A stretch of 64,000 nucleotides of DNA. Source: Megalobrama amblycephala (taxonomy: Eukaryota; Chordata; Actinopteri; Cypriniformes; Xenocyprididae). The DNA lies in NCBI RefSeq assembly GCF_018812025.1, contig NC_063052.1, positions 25,557,226-25,621,225 on the forward strand. The letters are read 5' to 3'. The notes beneath the pieces were generated by a model. That model had not been told where the DNA came from. It saw only the letters and a list, made by a program, of their open reading frames with translations, and did not search any database. This document shows, piece by piece, positions 1-10,990 of the stretch. Position numbers and translations under genes: made by a program. Numbering within the stretch: position 1 is the stretch's first letter; each line of letters starts with the position of its first letter.

Positions 1-1703
1 TTACTTTCTACTTGACTACATTTTTTGAATAAGTATTACGCACTCTTTACTCCAATACATTTGTGATGAGTAATGCTATTGACCCTTCACTGGAAGTTTG
101 ATTGACAAGTGATCTAACCAATCATAACGCCAAATCCGCCATTTCGTCCGACAAAGCAGCCAGGAGTTAGAAGATTAACCTCGGTGGACTTGAACTTGAA
201 AAATGGTGTGTACTGATGTCTTTCTGTGTTTGAAACAACATTCTTTCTCATGTTCATTCATGTTTATTTGATGCTATAAATTAACTAGTAGGAAGAGATG
301 ATCGGTTCACGAGCGCTACATTCAGGCACTACAGCAATCCATCACGACACATTAAAGAGCCACAAAACGTTTTTTATTGTTCGAATTTCTTTACAAATTA
401 CACAGTTTGAAAGCTAGGACTTTATTTAATATCATAAGTAACCTGCTCTGTCTTGTCTGTCGACGTGTTGTCAGTGTCCTCTTTGCTCCACAATGTATTT
501 TTCACTCTGTGTGGCATGACAGCAATATGGCTTGTCGGACAAAGCAACAGTAACTAAGGGGGGCGGGTCTTTGCGAAGGGTCAATTTAATAATGGCATTT
601 TGCATAGCACCTCACTTTTTCTGCAGCAGTTTATTTCTGCTACAAAATAAGTGTTATCGCCATCTACAGGGCATTGAAGGTACTATATCTTGTGTATTTT
701 GCCCTTGCTCACCCAAACTTGTCAACAGGGCTATGAATGCGAGCGCATTAGCAGGTAGTTGCTGAATCGCAGGTGTTTCATATATGAGATGAGGACATGA
801 CTGCAGGCCGACACCAGCACATCCAGTGCAAGTAGGCTTAGACTATTTAATTTTACTTAACATTATTGAAGGATATTTGCTATTTATTCCCTTTTTGAGC
901 ACTTGAGCTTAACTGATACTTGAGTGTTTGGAGACATTTAAGAGGCTGTTGTGTTGACCTTAATTTATTAAAATACTGAGGTGTTATTTGGGTTTTAGAA
1001 AATAAGCACTTTATTTGATTGCTCTCTCTCTCACAAATAATCTGTTTCATGTTTTTCACTGGCATGTCTCTTAGGTGATGAGGGCTAGTGCATCTCTGAG
1101 CCTTCATTCAAAATGAAAACTCTGTCATTAATTACTCACCCTAATGTCGTTACACACCCGTAAGAACTTTGTTCATCTTCGGAACATAAGATATTTTTGA
1201 AAAAATCTGATGGCTCAGTGAGGTCTCCATTGACAGTAAGATAATTAACACATTCAAATGGCCAGAAAGCTACTAAAGACATATTTAAAACCTTAATGTT
1301 AGCTTTACAAATCTTTTGTTTTGAATCAGTAGTTCGGAGTGTGTATCAAACTGCCAAAGTCACATGATTTCAGTAAACGAGTCTTCGTTACGTCATAAGT
1401 GTTTTGAAATTTCAATGGTTCACCACTGGAGGCGTGACTTTGGCAGTTTGATACACGCTCCGAAACACTGATTTGAAACAAAAGATTTGTAAAGCTTCAA
1501 AGATGAACGGAGGTTTTACGGGTGTGGAACGACTGCAAAAGGCGTGAGATGCGAGCGTAACGGTCATGCATGTCCGTCAAGCATTGAAAAACAATGGGAA
1601 AGTAGCGCATTGGAATAGAAAAATGCGTTCTGTGTGTAATTTTCGCTGTAAGGTATCTGTACTTTTACTCAAGTATGGTTTTCAGGTACTCTTTACACCT
1701 CTG
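1..1703. mobile_element. hAT-type MITE, left end cut by window
   Basis: Segments at 1-60 and 1650-1703 match the corresponding left and right parts of the complete element at 53070-56183. Shared phrases include CTGTACTTTTACTCAAG followed by a right end reading CACCTCTG. The interior is unlike that copy and contains a separate foldback element at about 1108-1540. There is no coding capacity. Confidence 0.6.
1108..1540. mobile_element. Foldback MITE fragment (TTAA family), ends missing
   Basis: The arms face each other: AATTACTCACCCTAATGTCG near 1130 is opposed by ACGGGTGTGGAACGAC near 1518, and TTTGGCAGTTTGATACAC recurs in inverted form around 1347 and 1439. The same family is complete at 55344-56046. 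The outermost TTAA-flanked ends are absent here. Confidence 0.6.
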
Positions 1704-1902
1704 GCCTAATAGAGTGTTTTGAATTCCACAGTCTTGCTCTGTCACTATTTATACCCTGAGCAAAGTTTTTTTTTTCTTTGAAAATGTTCACTGCAAATTT
1801 AACTACAAAGATTGTAAATCAATACACCAAGAGCATTTTTTTAAAAATTAAAAAAAAAGGGATTAGATGCACGCCAATAGAAAAATGGGATGTGAGACTT
1901 AC

Positions 1903-1929
1903 CCTTGACTTGGGACGAGGAGAGGACAC
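1903..1929 (-). CDS. mbp: mbp coding exon 3 (27-nt microexon)
   Basis: A 27-nt phase-0 exon encoding VSSPRPKSR lies between the acceptor TTTCTTGAAAG (ending at 1930) and the donor GTAAGT (1902-1897). It corresponds to the short proline-rich exon after the VVHFF exon in other MBPs (VTPRTPPPSQGK in mammals). It is too short for an ORF search to show. Confidence 0.85.
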
Positions 1930-4435
1930 CTTTCAAGAAACAAATTGAAAGTTTTAGTCAGGGAACATTTTATGTATTCAAAAGGCACAGCCACAGCTTT
2001 TAATGAAGAGGCCTGAGCATTATAACGAGACTATGCGATATCCGGTGTAATACAAACAAGATAAGCAAGCCTTGAACAAAGACTTTTCATTTTAAAGATG
2101 TTTACAGGGGTTGTTCATTAGGCTTCCTTGCAGTTCATATGAATAATGAAGGAAGAGACTGTATCTTTTTAATGAACAAGCCCACACAGCTGAGAAACAA
2201 CTGTGCAATTAGTGGTTCCCAGAAAAACATTTTTAATTTAGGACATGAGTAATAGGAAACATTAACAGTTATAGTTTCCATAGAACCGATTTTGTGTTCT
2301 TCAGGGGAAAATTCAAGAAAATGAGTATGAGATAAGACTACATGCTGGTTTGAGTTCAAGTCATGTCACCTGAAAGTGGAATTTCATATTTATACATCAC
2401 ACCTTACATAACAAAAAAAAAAAAGATTGACAGTAAAGGGAATCGATCACTTTGAATAAAACGTCTATGCTATGTCAGGTAAAAGTTTCCACACATACAA
2501 GAGTATATTCTCACTTTTTTTCTGAAACAGTGACTTTCAAAGAGTGACTCATTCTTTACTACATAGCAGAGAATCTAACACTAGTGATGTAAGTGTGTGT
2601 AATGTTGTCTGTCTGAAAAACAAGTCTGGACTATTGTAGCAAAGAAAACATGGGCTGCATGTTGAACATGACGACAAACTTGGCCTGCGAACTTAAGCGG
2701 CAAATGGCCAGACACAATGTGGCATGTCTAGGACGAAAGCTGTCTGGAGGTTGCCTTATTGATATTTTGGTTTGGTTTTAAGTTGTCTTTATCAAATATA
2801 TATGCTCTTTCTTCTAATACATTTGAACCGATACGTTGAATGAGGTAAAGTTTTCCTGCTGCTCTGTGCTTTGAGAGTGGTAACAACCTCTTTGGATCAG
2901 TGGGGGCTAAAGATGAGAACAAAGGGAGGTGTGAAAACATCATTCTCATGTCTCGAGATGAATTGATTTCTTTTCTGGGGTTTCTATTGTTAGTTTCCTA
3001 TGACTCCTTGAAGTTTGGGACTCGTAAAAATCCATGTCAGCACACATACATACTGCACTTACAAAGCTCCTGAAGAAATGCACCACTGGGTTGACATCTC
3101 CACGACGACGAGTGGAAGAGTGCTGGGGTCTCTGTGGAGAGGAGGATAGATGACCACGAAATGAGCCCTTCAAATAAATGAAAAAGAAATGCCCAGAGTC
3201 AAGGTCCAACATACATTAAGACGACAACTTCTTGGACTGGAAATCCAACCATGAGATTTAAAAGACACAGCTACGTTACCAGTCCAATTATTCAAATTCT
3301 GTGACAAAAGCTTGCCACGAGTAAAAATAGAAGAAATAATTTTTTTTCCTTGCATAATAAATTGCCATGCTTTGAACATTAAATTGAGCTTGCATCAAGG
3401 AGGTATGAGTGTCAATAGATAAAGCTCTACCCAGAGGAAGTAACTGAATTGCACTCTATCACCAGAACAGCAAACCCTTATAATGATATCACTAGCACCG
3501 CAAACAGCTGCATCCAACGCTTCTTAATGCTGTGAGGATTTATTGTTTTTTGTTTTGTTTTTCATTTGAGCGATTTTGCTATGATCAATTGCTACTAAAG
3601 AAGCCCAAAAAATAATTCCCATCAACATTATCAGTTGCTGAAGCAGAATGAACAGTGTTTAAACATTCATATTTGTAGGAGCATTATTTTGAAGCAGATT
3701 TGTTCAGGATTTAAGACCAAATTCTTTGTTTAAATGCTCCGTAAAATAAAACTAAAAGAATCTTCTTATCTGGAAATATGGACTTGAAAGTATGAAAAGA
3801 TGGTAATATTATAAAACCTTCTGAGAAAAAAAAAAAAAACCCAGTATCCCAAAATCCATATCAGTGAAATGTCTTATATATATACTATATATGAAATTTC
3901 ACTGATATACATATAAACTGATTTGATTTATCTTTAAAATTGTAAAAAAAAAAAAAAAAAATGTATATAACGCTTGCATAATACAGCAGAATACTGTCAG
4001 ACATTTCAGCCAATGCATTTTTTTTAATGCAATTCAAAAAAGGATGAGTAGTGAGTAGAGGCAGCCTATTTGCTGTGCAGATGAATTTGCAGTGCAGTCC
4101 ACAATCAGTAAACATTTTTTCTAAACCCAAGAGTATTTTTGCATGTCTGTAAACTGAATCCCAATGAATCCAATACAAATGCTATTTCCACTTATTCCTA
4201 AACAATATTCAAATTCATCTTCCCAATCTGGAACCAGTATTTTCCCCAAGAAATTGAGCAAGAAGTTGTCGTTGACCATGACAATGTTTGGAAAACTGTT
4301 AAAAAAAAGACTTACCTTTCCCTTTCTCTTTTTGTCTCCTCTAAAGAACCTGCCAATCTGATCCAGAAGTCCAGGGGCCCTCTTCTTCCTGCTCAGCCCG
4401 AAGGGGCTTTGTCCAGAGGTGCTTGCAGTAGCCAT
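1903..4435 (-). CDS. mbp: Myelin basic protein, first three coding exons (gene continues off left edge)
   Basis: MBP is a basic, intrinsically disordered peripheral membrane protein that binds acidic lipids and compacts myelin. The exons join in phase 0: exon 1 at 4435-4316 (40 aa), exon 2 at 3167-3063 (35 aa) and exon 3 at 1929-1903 (9 aa). All have GT donors and AG acceptors. Diagnostic stretches are LLDQIGRFFRGDKK in exon 1, NPVVHFF in exon 2 and SPRPKSR in exon 3. They match the MBP segments ILDSIGRFFGGD, NPVVHFF and the proline-rich exon after it. The 84 residues seen are roughly the N-terminal half or more of a teleost MBP. The C-terminal exons (KGFKG...GGRDSR region) are not in the window and should lie left of position 1. 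The MATAST start fits the usual teleost MBP beginning. Whether this is the a or b paralogue cannot be decided. Confidence 0.93.
1930..3062 (-). other. mbp: mbp intron 2
   Basis: A 1133-bp intron with a canonical GTAAGT start and AG end on the minus strand. I see no additional MBP exon in it and no clear transposon. Confidence 0.8.
3063..3167 (-). CDS. mbp: mbp coding exon 2
   Basis: This 105-nt exon begins GSFRGHLSSSP and ends NPVVHFFRSF. It contains the highly conserved VVHFF amphipathic segment, known in MBP as a membrane and calmodulin binding region. The acceptor is TTTGAAG before 3167 and the donor is GTAAGT at 3062-3057. Both flanking introns are phase 0. Confidence 0.92.
3168..4315 (-). 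other. mbp: mbp intron 1
   Basis: A 1148-bp intron, AT-rich, with A runs near 3823 and 3943. It contains a hairpin at 3858-3908. No counterpart of the optional mammalian MBP exon 2 was recognised in it. Confidence 0.8.
3858..3908. repeat. Inverted repeat in mbp intron 1
   Basis: ATATCAGTGAAAT and its exact reverse complement ATTTCACTGATAT flank an AT-rich loop of about 25 bases. It is probably a decayed MITE or foldback end. Confidence 0.55.
4316..4435 (-). CDS. mbp: mbp coding exon 1
   Basis: The exon encodes MATASTSGQSPFGLSRKK and continues to GDKKRKGK, 40 residues. The ATG occupies 4435-4433. The exon ends at 4316 and is followed by a perfect donor (GTAAGT read on the minus strand, 4315-4310). 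It holds the conserved amphipathic IGRFF segment. The reading frame stays open upstream of the ATG to 4555. Confidence 0.93.
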
Positions 4436-4760
4436 TCTAGGTGTTGATCTGTTTGGTGGTCTACAGTCTGGACGGCCCACGAATGTCCTTCTCCACTCAA
4501 TCCAAAGTCCGTTCTGGGGACACTCTGCAAACCTTCTCGATAGTCTTCGGCACTTCTAAGGAAGAAGGGCTGGCCTTTGAAGGTGTCGTCCCCTCCGTTG
4601 CATGGCATCACGGGAGATGAGGTGGGTCTGTAATAGCGTCAGTGATTCTGGGCTGATGCCAGGCATTCTTTCGAGCCCTATGTGCCCGCGGAGGGTGTCA
4701 CTACCCTGCTCTCTGATAAAAGGAGCTGCTATTGTTCTAGTTCACATCTGCCTCAACTTG
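4436..4760 (-). promoter_or_regulatory. mbp: mbp 5' leader and putative promoter region
   Basis: This is the sequence just upstream of the mbp ATG. In the MATAST frame it stays open from 4555, where a pyrimidine-rich CTTCTTCCTTAG looks like a splice acceptor. Further up are a TATA-like TTTTATC (minus strand, about 4721-4715) and an ATTGTT core at 4731-4736, compatible with a SOX-type site. SOX10 is a known regulator of MBP in general. These sites are pattern matches only. Confidence 0.35.
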
Positions 4761-4879
4761 GGTTGAGGACAACAAGGCCTGTCTATGAGAAAGAACCAGA
4801 GCGCAGTGAAGAACGGCTTCAGCACAATCAAACCATTGTTGTGATGACTCATGTTCATTATACAAATAGTTTACATTGA

Positions 4880-5818
4880 GAAATTACATATGGTATATTG
4901 CAACGTATAGGGTTTGGAATTGATAGTTGCAGACACATGCTGCCACGTTTCATTCATGCAATATGATAAAGCTCGTCTCCAGACATTTAAGGAACACAGA
5001 CACATCCTGATGATGTCATGCTACAGTTGAAGCAACATGCCTTTTTTTATTTCCAAATGTCGTGAACTAGTTCTTGGATTGATTTTGTAATTTGTGCAAC
5101 CTGCACTCGCTGGTGCAATCTTCACTCATTCTGTTCCCTCCACGTCTTGAAATATTCACAAATTAATTTTCAATGACTTTGCCATTCATTAACCAACCGC
5201 TGCGTGTGATACTCAGCATGGTGCCCACCATGCTTTTCAGAGAAACATTATAAACACATGGACAAATCTGTCTCTGTTGACCGTGAAGTGCTCCTAAAAA
5301 TGCTGTTGGCTTTAGCGTGCTGTTTTTTTCCTACTTTTTTCAAACAATTGACAGTTGTTTGTGCTGCAAGTTTGGCCAGAGAACAAAGGCTACAGTGTTT
5401 CATAGTAAAAATATTCTGCTTTTATTATTTATTTATTCATTCATTTTAAAAAATGTATTCTCTTTTTGTTGTTCTTGTACTATGATGTTGCAAAATCTGA
5501 AATTTCTGATCATATAAAGGAAGGCTTTTCCTTCGCTATATCTGCCAGATGTGAGGCTGCTATTTATTTGTCCTCAAGATGTTTTCCACAAGGTCATTAG
5601 TAGAGGAAATTCATTCAAACTAGAGATCCAGCAAAACTACTGAGCAAACATGCATAAGCTAAAATAATGAGGCATATGTGAAATAGCTCAGGAAATAAAA
5701 AACAACACAGCGCAGGCAGAAATAATGCACAGGCTTTGTAAACACATCTAGTCAATTTAATATACCATCAAATCTAGATTTTAAAATGATGCTACATGAT
5801 TACAAATGGAAAGCAAAC
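4880..5818. other. Intergenic, nothing recognised
   Basis: AT-rich sequence with no persuasive ORF, RNA gene or repeat boundary. The short ORFs present look random. Confidence 0.5.
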
Positions 5819-5820
5819 TA

Positions 5821-7416
5821 CAAACCCGATTCCAAAAAAGTTGGGACACTGTACAAATTGTGAATAAAAAAGGAATGCAATAATTTACAAATCTCATAAA
5901 CTTATATTTTATTCACAATAGAATATCGATAACATATCAAATGTTGAAAGTGAGACATTTTGAAATGTCATGCCAAATATTGGCTCATTTTGGATTTCAT
6001 GAGAGCTACACATTCCAAAAAAGTTGGGACAGGTAGCAATAAGAGGCAGGAAAAGTTAAATGTACATATAAGGAACAGCTGGAGGACCAATTTGCAACTT
6101 ATTAGGTCAGTTGGCAACATGATTGGATATAAAAAAGAGCCTCTCAGAGTGGCAGTGTCTCTCAGAAATCAAGATGGGCAGAGGATCACCAATTCCCCCA
6201 ATGCTGTGGCGAAAAATAGTGGAGCAATATCAGAAAGGAGTTTCTCAGAGAAAAATGGCAAAGAGTTTGAAGTTATCATCATCTACAGTGCATAATATCA
6301 TCCAAAGATTCAGAGAATCTGGTACAATCTCTGTGTGTAAGGGTCAAGGCCAGAAAACCATACTGAATGCCCGTGATCTTCGAGCCCTTAGACAGCACTG
6401 CATCACATACAGGAATGCTACTGTAATGGAAATCACAACATGGGCTCAGGAATACTTCCAGAAAACATTGTTGTTGAACACAATCCACCGTGCCATTCGC
6501 CGTTGCCGGCTAAAACTCTATAGGTCAAAAAAGAAGCCATATCTAAACATGATCCAGAAGCGCAGGCGTTTTCTCTGGGCCAAGGCTCATTTAAAATGGA
6601 CTGTGGCAAAGTGGAAAACTGTTCAGTGGTCAGACGAATCAAAATTTGAAGTTCTTTTCTGAAAACTGGGATGCCACATCATCCGGACTAAAGAGGACAA
6701 GAACAACCCAAGTTGTTATCAGCGCTCAGTTCAGAAGCCTGCATCTCTGAAGGTATGGGGTTGCATGAGTGCGTGTGGCATGGGCAGCTTACAAATCTGG
6801 AAAGGCACTATCAATGCTGAAAGGTATATCCAAGTTCTAGAACAACATATGCTCTCATCCAGACGTCGTCTCTTTCAGGGAAGACCTTGCATTTTCCCAC
6901 ATGACAATGCCAGACCACATACTGAATCAATTACAACATCATGGCTGCGTAGAAGAAGGATCCAGGTTCTGAAATGGCCAGCATGCAGTCCAGATCTTTC
7001 ACCCATAGAAAACATTTGGCGCATCATAAAGAGAAAGATGCGACAAAGAAGACCTAAGACAGTTGAGCAACTAGAAGCCTGTATTAGACAAGAATGGGAC
7101 AACATTCCTATTCCTAAACTTGAGCAATTTGTCTCCTCAGTCCCCAGACGTTTGCAGACTGTTATAAAAAGAAGAGGGGATGCCACACAGTGGTAAACAT
7201 GGCCTTGTCCCAACTTTTTTGAGATGTGTTGATGCCATGAAATTTAAAATCAACTTTTTTTCCCCTTAAAATGATACATTTTCTCAGTTTAAACATTTGA
7301 TATGTCATCTATGTTGTATTCTAAATAAAATATTGAAATTTGAAACTTCCACATCATTGCATTCTGTTTTTATTCACAATTTGTACAATGTCCCAACTTT
7401 TTTGGAATCGAGTTTG
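5821..7416 (+). mobile_element. Tc1/mariner transposon with both termini (IR/DR type)
   Basis: The element runs from CAAACCCGATTCC to GGAATCGAGTTTG and is flanked by TA on each side (5819-5820, 7417-7418), the Tc1/mariner target. The long terminal inverted repeats each carry an outer and an inner copy of the motif TTCCAAAAAAGTTGGGAC: about 5829 and 6012 on the left, 7207 and 7390 on the right. They are about 182 bp apart on both sides, the IR/DR layout of Sleeping Beauty-type elements. It carries one transposase gene on the plus strand. Length is 1596 bp, normal for the family. Confidence 0.93.
6174..7196 (+). pseudogene. Tc1-like DDE transposase with one in-frame stop
   Basis: The reading frame from ATG 6174 (MGRGSPIPP) to TAA 7196 spans 340 residues, the usual Tc1 transposase length. 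It contains one TGA at 6660-6662 (codon 163). The N-terminus holds paired-like helix-turn-helix DNA-binding motifs (KMAKSLKLSSSTVHNIIQRF). The catalytic triad is visible: D154 in WSDES, D244 in PHDNARPH and E279 in SPIENIW. The last two are separated by 34 residues (DD34E). An in-frame ATG also exists at 6123, but 6174 gives the standard length. Transposase binds the terminal repeats and catalyses cut-and-paste excision. As it stands, this copy would yield only a truncated protein lacking two catalytic residues. Confidence 0.9.
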
Positions 7417-7547
7417 TAGATAAAGCTAAAAGTTGTAAATGCATGCATCTCATCTATTTAACATAAAATGTGTTATTTCTCTTTCTAAATTGTAGTTTAA
7501 AGACTGTTTACTTGTTTATTTCTTCCTTATACTGTAATAAAAATATA

Positions 7548-8457
7548 CACCGATCAGGCATAACATTATGACCACCTTGCTAATATTGTGTTGGTCCCAC
7601 TTTTGCTGCCTAAACAGCCCTGACCTGTTGAGGCATGGACTCCACTAGACCCCTGAAGGAGATCTGAGGAATTTGGAGGCCAAGTCAACACCTCAAACTC
7701 GTTGTTGTGCTCCTCAAACAATTCCTGAACCATTTTTGATTTGTGGCAGGGTGCATTATCCTGCTGAAAGAGGCCACAGCCACCAGGGAATACCGTTTCC
7801 ATGAAAGGGTGTACAAGGTCTACTACAATGCTTAGGTAGATGGTGCGTGTCAAAGTAACATCCACATGGATGGGAGGACCCAAGGTTTCCCAGCAGATCA
7901 TTGCCCAAAGCATCACACTGCCTCTGCCAGCTCTGCACGTGACCTTCTTCCATTGCTCCGTGGTCCAGTTCTGATGCTCACTGTTGGCGCTTTCGGGGGT
8001 GGACAGGTGTCAACATGTGCACCCTGACTGGTCTGCAGCTATGCAGCTCCATACGCAACAAACTGCGATGCACTGTGTATTCTGACACCTTTCTATCAGA
8101 ACCAGCATTGACTTCTTTAACAATTTGAGCTACAGTAGCTCGTCTGTTGGATCGGACCACATGGGCCAGCCTTCGCTCCCCACGTGCATCAATGAGCCTT
8201 GGCAGCCCATGACCCTGTAACCGGTTCACCACTTTTCCTTCCTTGGACAACTTTTGATAGATACTGACCACTGCAGACTGGGAACACCCCACAAGAGCTG
8301 CAGTTTTGGAGATGCTCTGACCCAGTCGTCTAGCCATCACAATTTGGCCCTTGTCAAACTCGCTCAAATCCTTGCGCTTGCCCATTTTTCCTGCTTCTAA
8401 CACATCGACTTTGCTGCCTAATATATCCCACCCACTAACAGGTGCCATAATGAAGAA
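7548..8457 (-). mobile_element. Second Tc1/mariner element, internally deleted relic
   Basis: The left terminus CACCGATCAGGCATAAC (after TA at 7546-7547) is a terminus I recognise from a widespread fish Tc1 family. The opposite terminus, expected after the MAPVSG start near 8448, is missing and the element fades out at about 8457. Comparison with the remembered family suggests a deletion near 7660 and another near 7935. Both are inferences from memory. Confidence 0.8.
7620..8448 (-). pseudogene. Decayed Tc1 transposase
   Basis: The N-terminal half (8448-7978) has the helix-turn-helix region [17 protein letters not shown] and [16 protein letters not shown]. It then runs into a stop after HPRKRQQ. 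The C-terminal half (7916-7620) keeps the second catalytic aspartate in FQQDNAPCH and the start of the next motif (WPPNSSDL). The segment with the first catalytic aspartate and the one with the final glutamate are missing. It cannot be active. Confidence 0.8.
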
Positions 8458-8459
8458 AG

Positions 8460-10990
8460 AATTTTAACACATATCTTCCGTGGCATAGACATTGCAGATC
8501 AATACAACAACACATGTTGTCTCAAAATTGAAACTGCACGACGAATCATACATTTAAAATACAATTTTTAGAATTATTCAAATTGAAAATTTGAAATGGG
8601 GTTCCCCTAGGACACTTACAATAATCTGTACTGTTCAATCATTAGCATATACTTGAGTTTTTCGCAAGTTTTCAGTTGTTTATCACTGTATATTCAGTAT
8701 GTAAATTTGCATGATTATACTGTGAGCTGTTGAGAACACATTGAGTATTGACATAAGTTCACAGCATGCTCTCAAAACATGCTCTTCACAATGTTTGTCT
8801 ATGCGCATATTCAACTAAGTTAGCCTGGCCTCTCGGTCTCAATTTATAGCAAACTCTGCGTCTCTATAAATGGAGCTAGAAGCTTGTGTTTGTTCACTCA
8901 GACCAGTCCACAGAAGCTCATCTGTTGGCTGAAGGGCTAGCTATCTACAAACCTCCCACTGCTCTTTAAGAGATCAGTGCAGGAATGCAGGGAGTGGGCA
9001 GGTTGCACTGCAAGTGCCCTTGTGTTGAAGACGAGAACCTTTGTTGCCCAGAAAGTGGTGAAAGAGACACAGGAACAAACAATACAATTCTTGATGTGAT
9101 CTTGTGGGACACAAACATGGGAGAGAGCCCAAAACAACGCAAAGTATTCAGATCACAACCAAGACTCCCACAGAGCAGCTTTGGCCTGACCACCACTTCC
9201 ATTTGTTATAGAGAAATCACGATGAAAATGACTGTAGACCAACACTGTGTGCAATTTAAACTGTTATTTATAATTATTTTCCATTGAAAGATGACATAAT
9301 TGATCTTCAGATGGTAAGTTGTGTCTACAAATCAATGAGACCAACCAATCTAAATGCCAAACAAACAAACAAACAAAAAAAAAAAAAATCCCTGGATGAC
9401 ATATTGAATGCCTGGAGAGCATATTTAGTACCACATGTCAGCACTATTTCAAAGACTATACAGATTTTTATTTTCATCCAGGCAAATGTCTACACACTTT
9501 TTCATTATCATGATATACTGAATGAAATATAGTGGAGTCCAAAAGCCTAATTTCATTTTGTACAAATAAACTCACGTTCAGTGTCGGTAATGAATATAAA
9601 TAAAGTAAATTATTTTAAAACATGTTTCATTCATTTTTATTGAAATGATTTGTTAATTAAAATTTCTAAAAAGGTTTCTGATTATTTCAGAATCAAAATC
9701 CTATTAACCATAAATATCGTTCATGAAGAAATACGGGAACTCCATTAAATTTTAAACCTCTCTGTACTAATCTTTGTTGCAGAGTGAACATTTCTGTGAG
9801 TTTTTGCCCATGCGTGGCAGCGCCGAGTGTGAGGGCATGATATTGTTGTGACATAAAACAAGTGGCAGCATTATGCTTATGTCCAGCATTGAGAGAGGAT
9901 GCCAAGAGTTGATGGAATCATTGGCGGCCTATCACTGAGGCATTAGCATCGCCTTGTTTACCCGCCAGAAGGAACAATTAGGACAGGCCTTCGGCACACT
10001 GAGATCAGATATACCAAGGACAAAGTGCATATAGAAGTTCTGGTTTGTTATTGTTGCTGTATTGCTAAATATATTTTGAGGCTATTCAAAGCAAAAATGT
10101 TTAGTGGAATTTTGCACATTAGTACACAATAATAACATCAACACAAAAAGCTTTTGTTTTATTAAAAAGGAAGCTCTTTAGGGAACTTGTCTGTGATTCA
10201 TCAAATACATTTCCAAAATCTCACATATAAGCCATTGAGCATTCACAATAGCTATTCTTCATGACACCCCAGTAAAGAGATGCAGGAGGGAGGAGGTTAC
10301 TAGCGGACATGTGAGACATCCGGTGGCCACATTAATGAAGGATTGTGGATCTGTTGGTAGAAATCAACGACGCAGGCAGTGTGAAATATGGCACAACATA
10401 AGAGTTTGTCTATAGGATGTGTACAGGGCATAGAGGGTTGTGTTACAGAATTACAGCTTTACTGGAGGAGTCCTGTCCCTGAGTGCTGCCACAGCACAAT
10501 CGAGTCTTTGTAGCGTAATTCAAGCTGGTTTGTTTTTCACAGTAGTTATTCTGTGACTCAGAAACCCTTGATTTTTTTATTTTATCTGTATGTACAGCAA
10601 TCCTCTTATTGTGCCATTATTATTATTATTTTGTTAGTCTTTGCAGAAGGTATAGTGTGTGCCACATGCATGCTAAAAACACTCGTCACACTTTTATTAT
10701 CTCATTCTGTATGGAAAAATTTGGTTCAAAGTTGCAGTTGTGAGAAAAATAATCACAATTGTGAGTCATAAAGTTGCAATTGTGATGAGATATTGTGAGA
10801 AGTCACACTGCAAGACTTTTCATACTTTTTTTTTCATTCACACAAAACTGAACTGAACAAGCAAAGGCCCATTCACCGAAGAATGATGATTATAAAGATA
10901 ACTTTAACAATATAGATATTAGCGTCCACATGATATTGTTTTTGTTTATTATAAGCATTATTATAATTATTATAAATTCTGTTGTCTGCA
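8460..10990. other. Intergenic, mostly unclassified
   Basis: No gene or clear transposon was recognised. About 9690-10030 and 8870-9200 are less AT-rich and free of obvious repeats, so they could be single-copy sequence. Simple repeats include an AAAC/A tract at 9360-9389. Confidence 0.4.

Noticed and set aside
2882..2920. A short minus-strand segment with a CTCATCTTTAG acceptor-like start (CCCCCACTGATCC) as the next mbp exon
   Set aside because: At 19 nt it would break the reading phase and its GTTGTT donor is weak. The 27-nt segment at 1903-1929 fits both phase and sequence.
4393..4611. 72-codon minus-strand ORF upstream of mbp with a DDTFKGQP phrase loosely recalling Golli (DNTFKD)
   Set aside because: It is in a different frame from the MBP exon and the resemblance is too short to support a call.
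8985..9287. 100-codon plus-strand ORF
   Set aside because: No recognised domain and an overlapping antisense ORF. It has no splice or promoter context.
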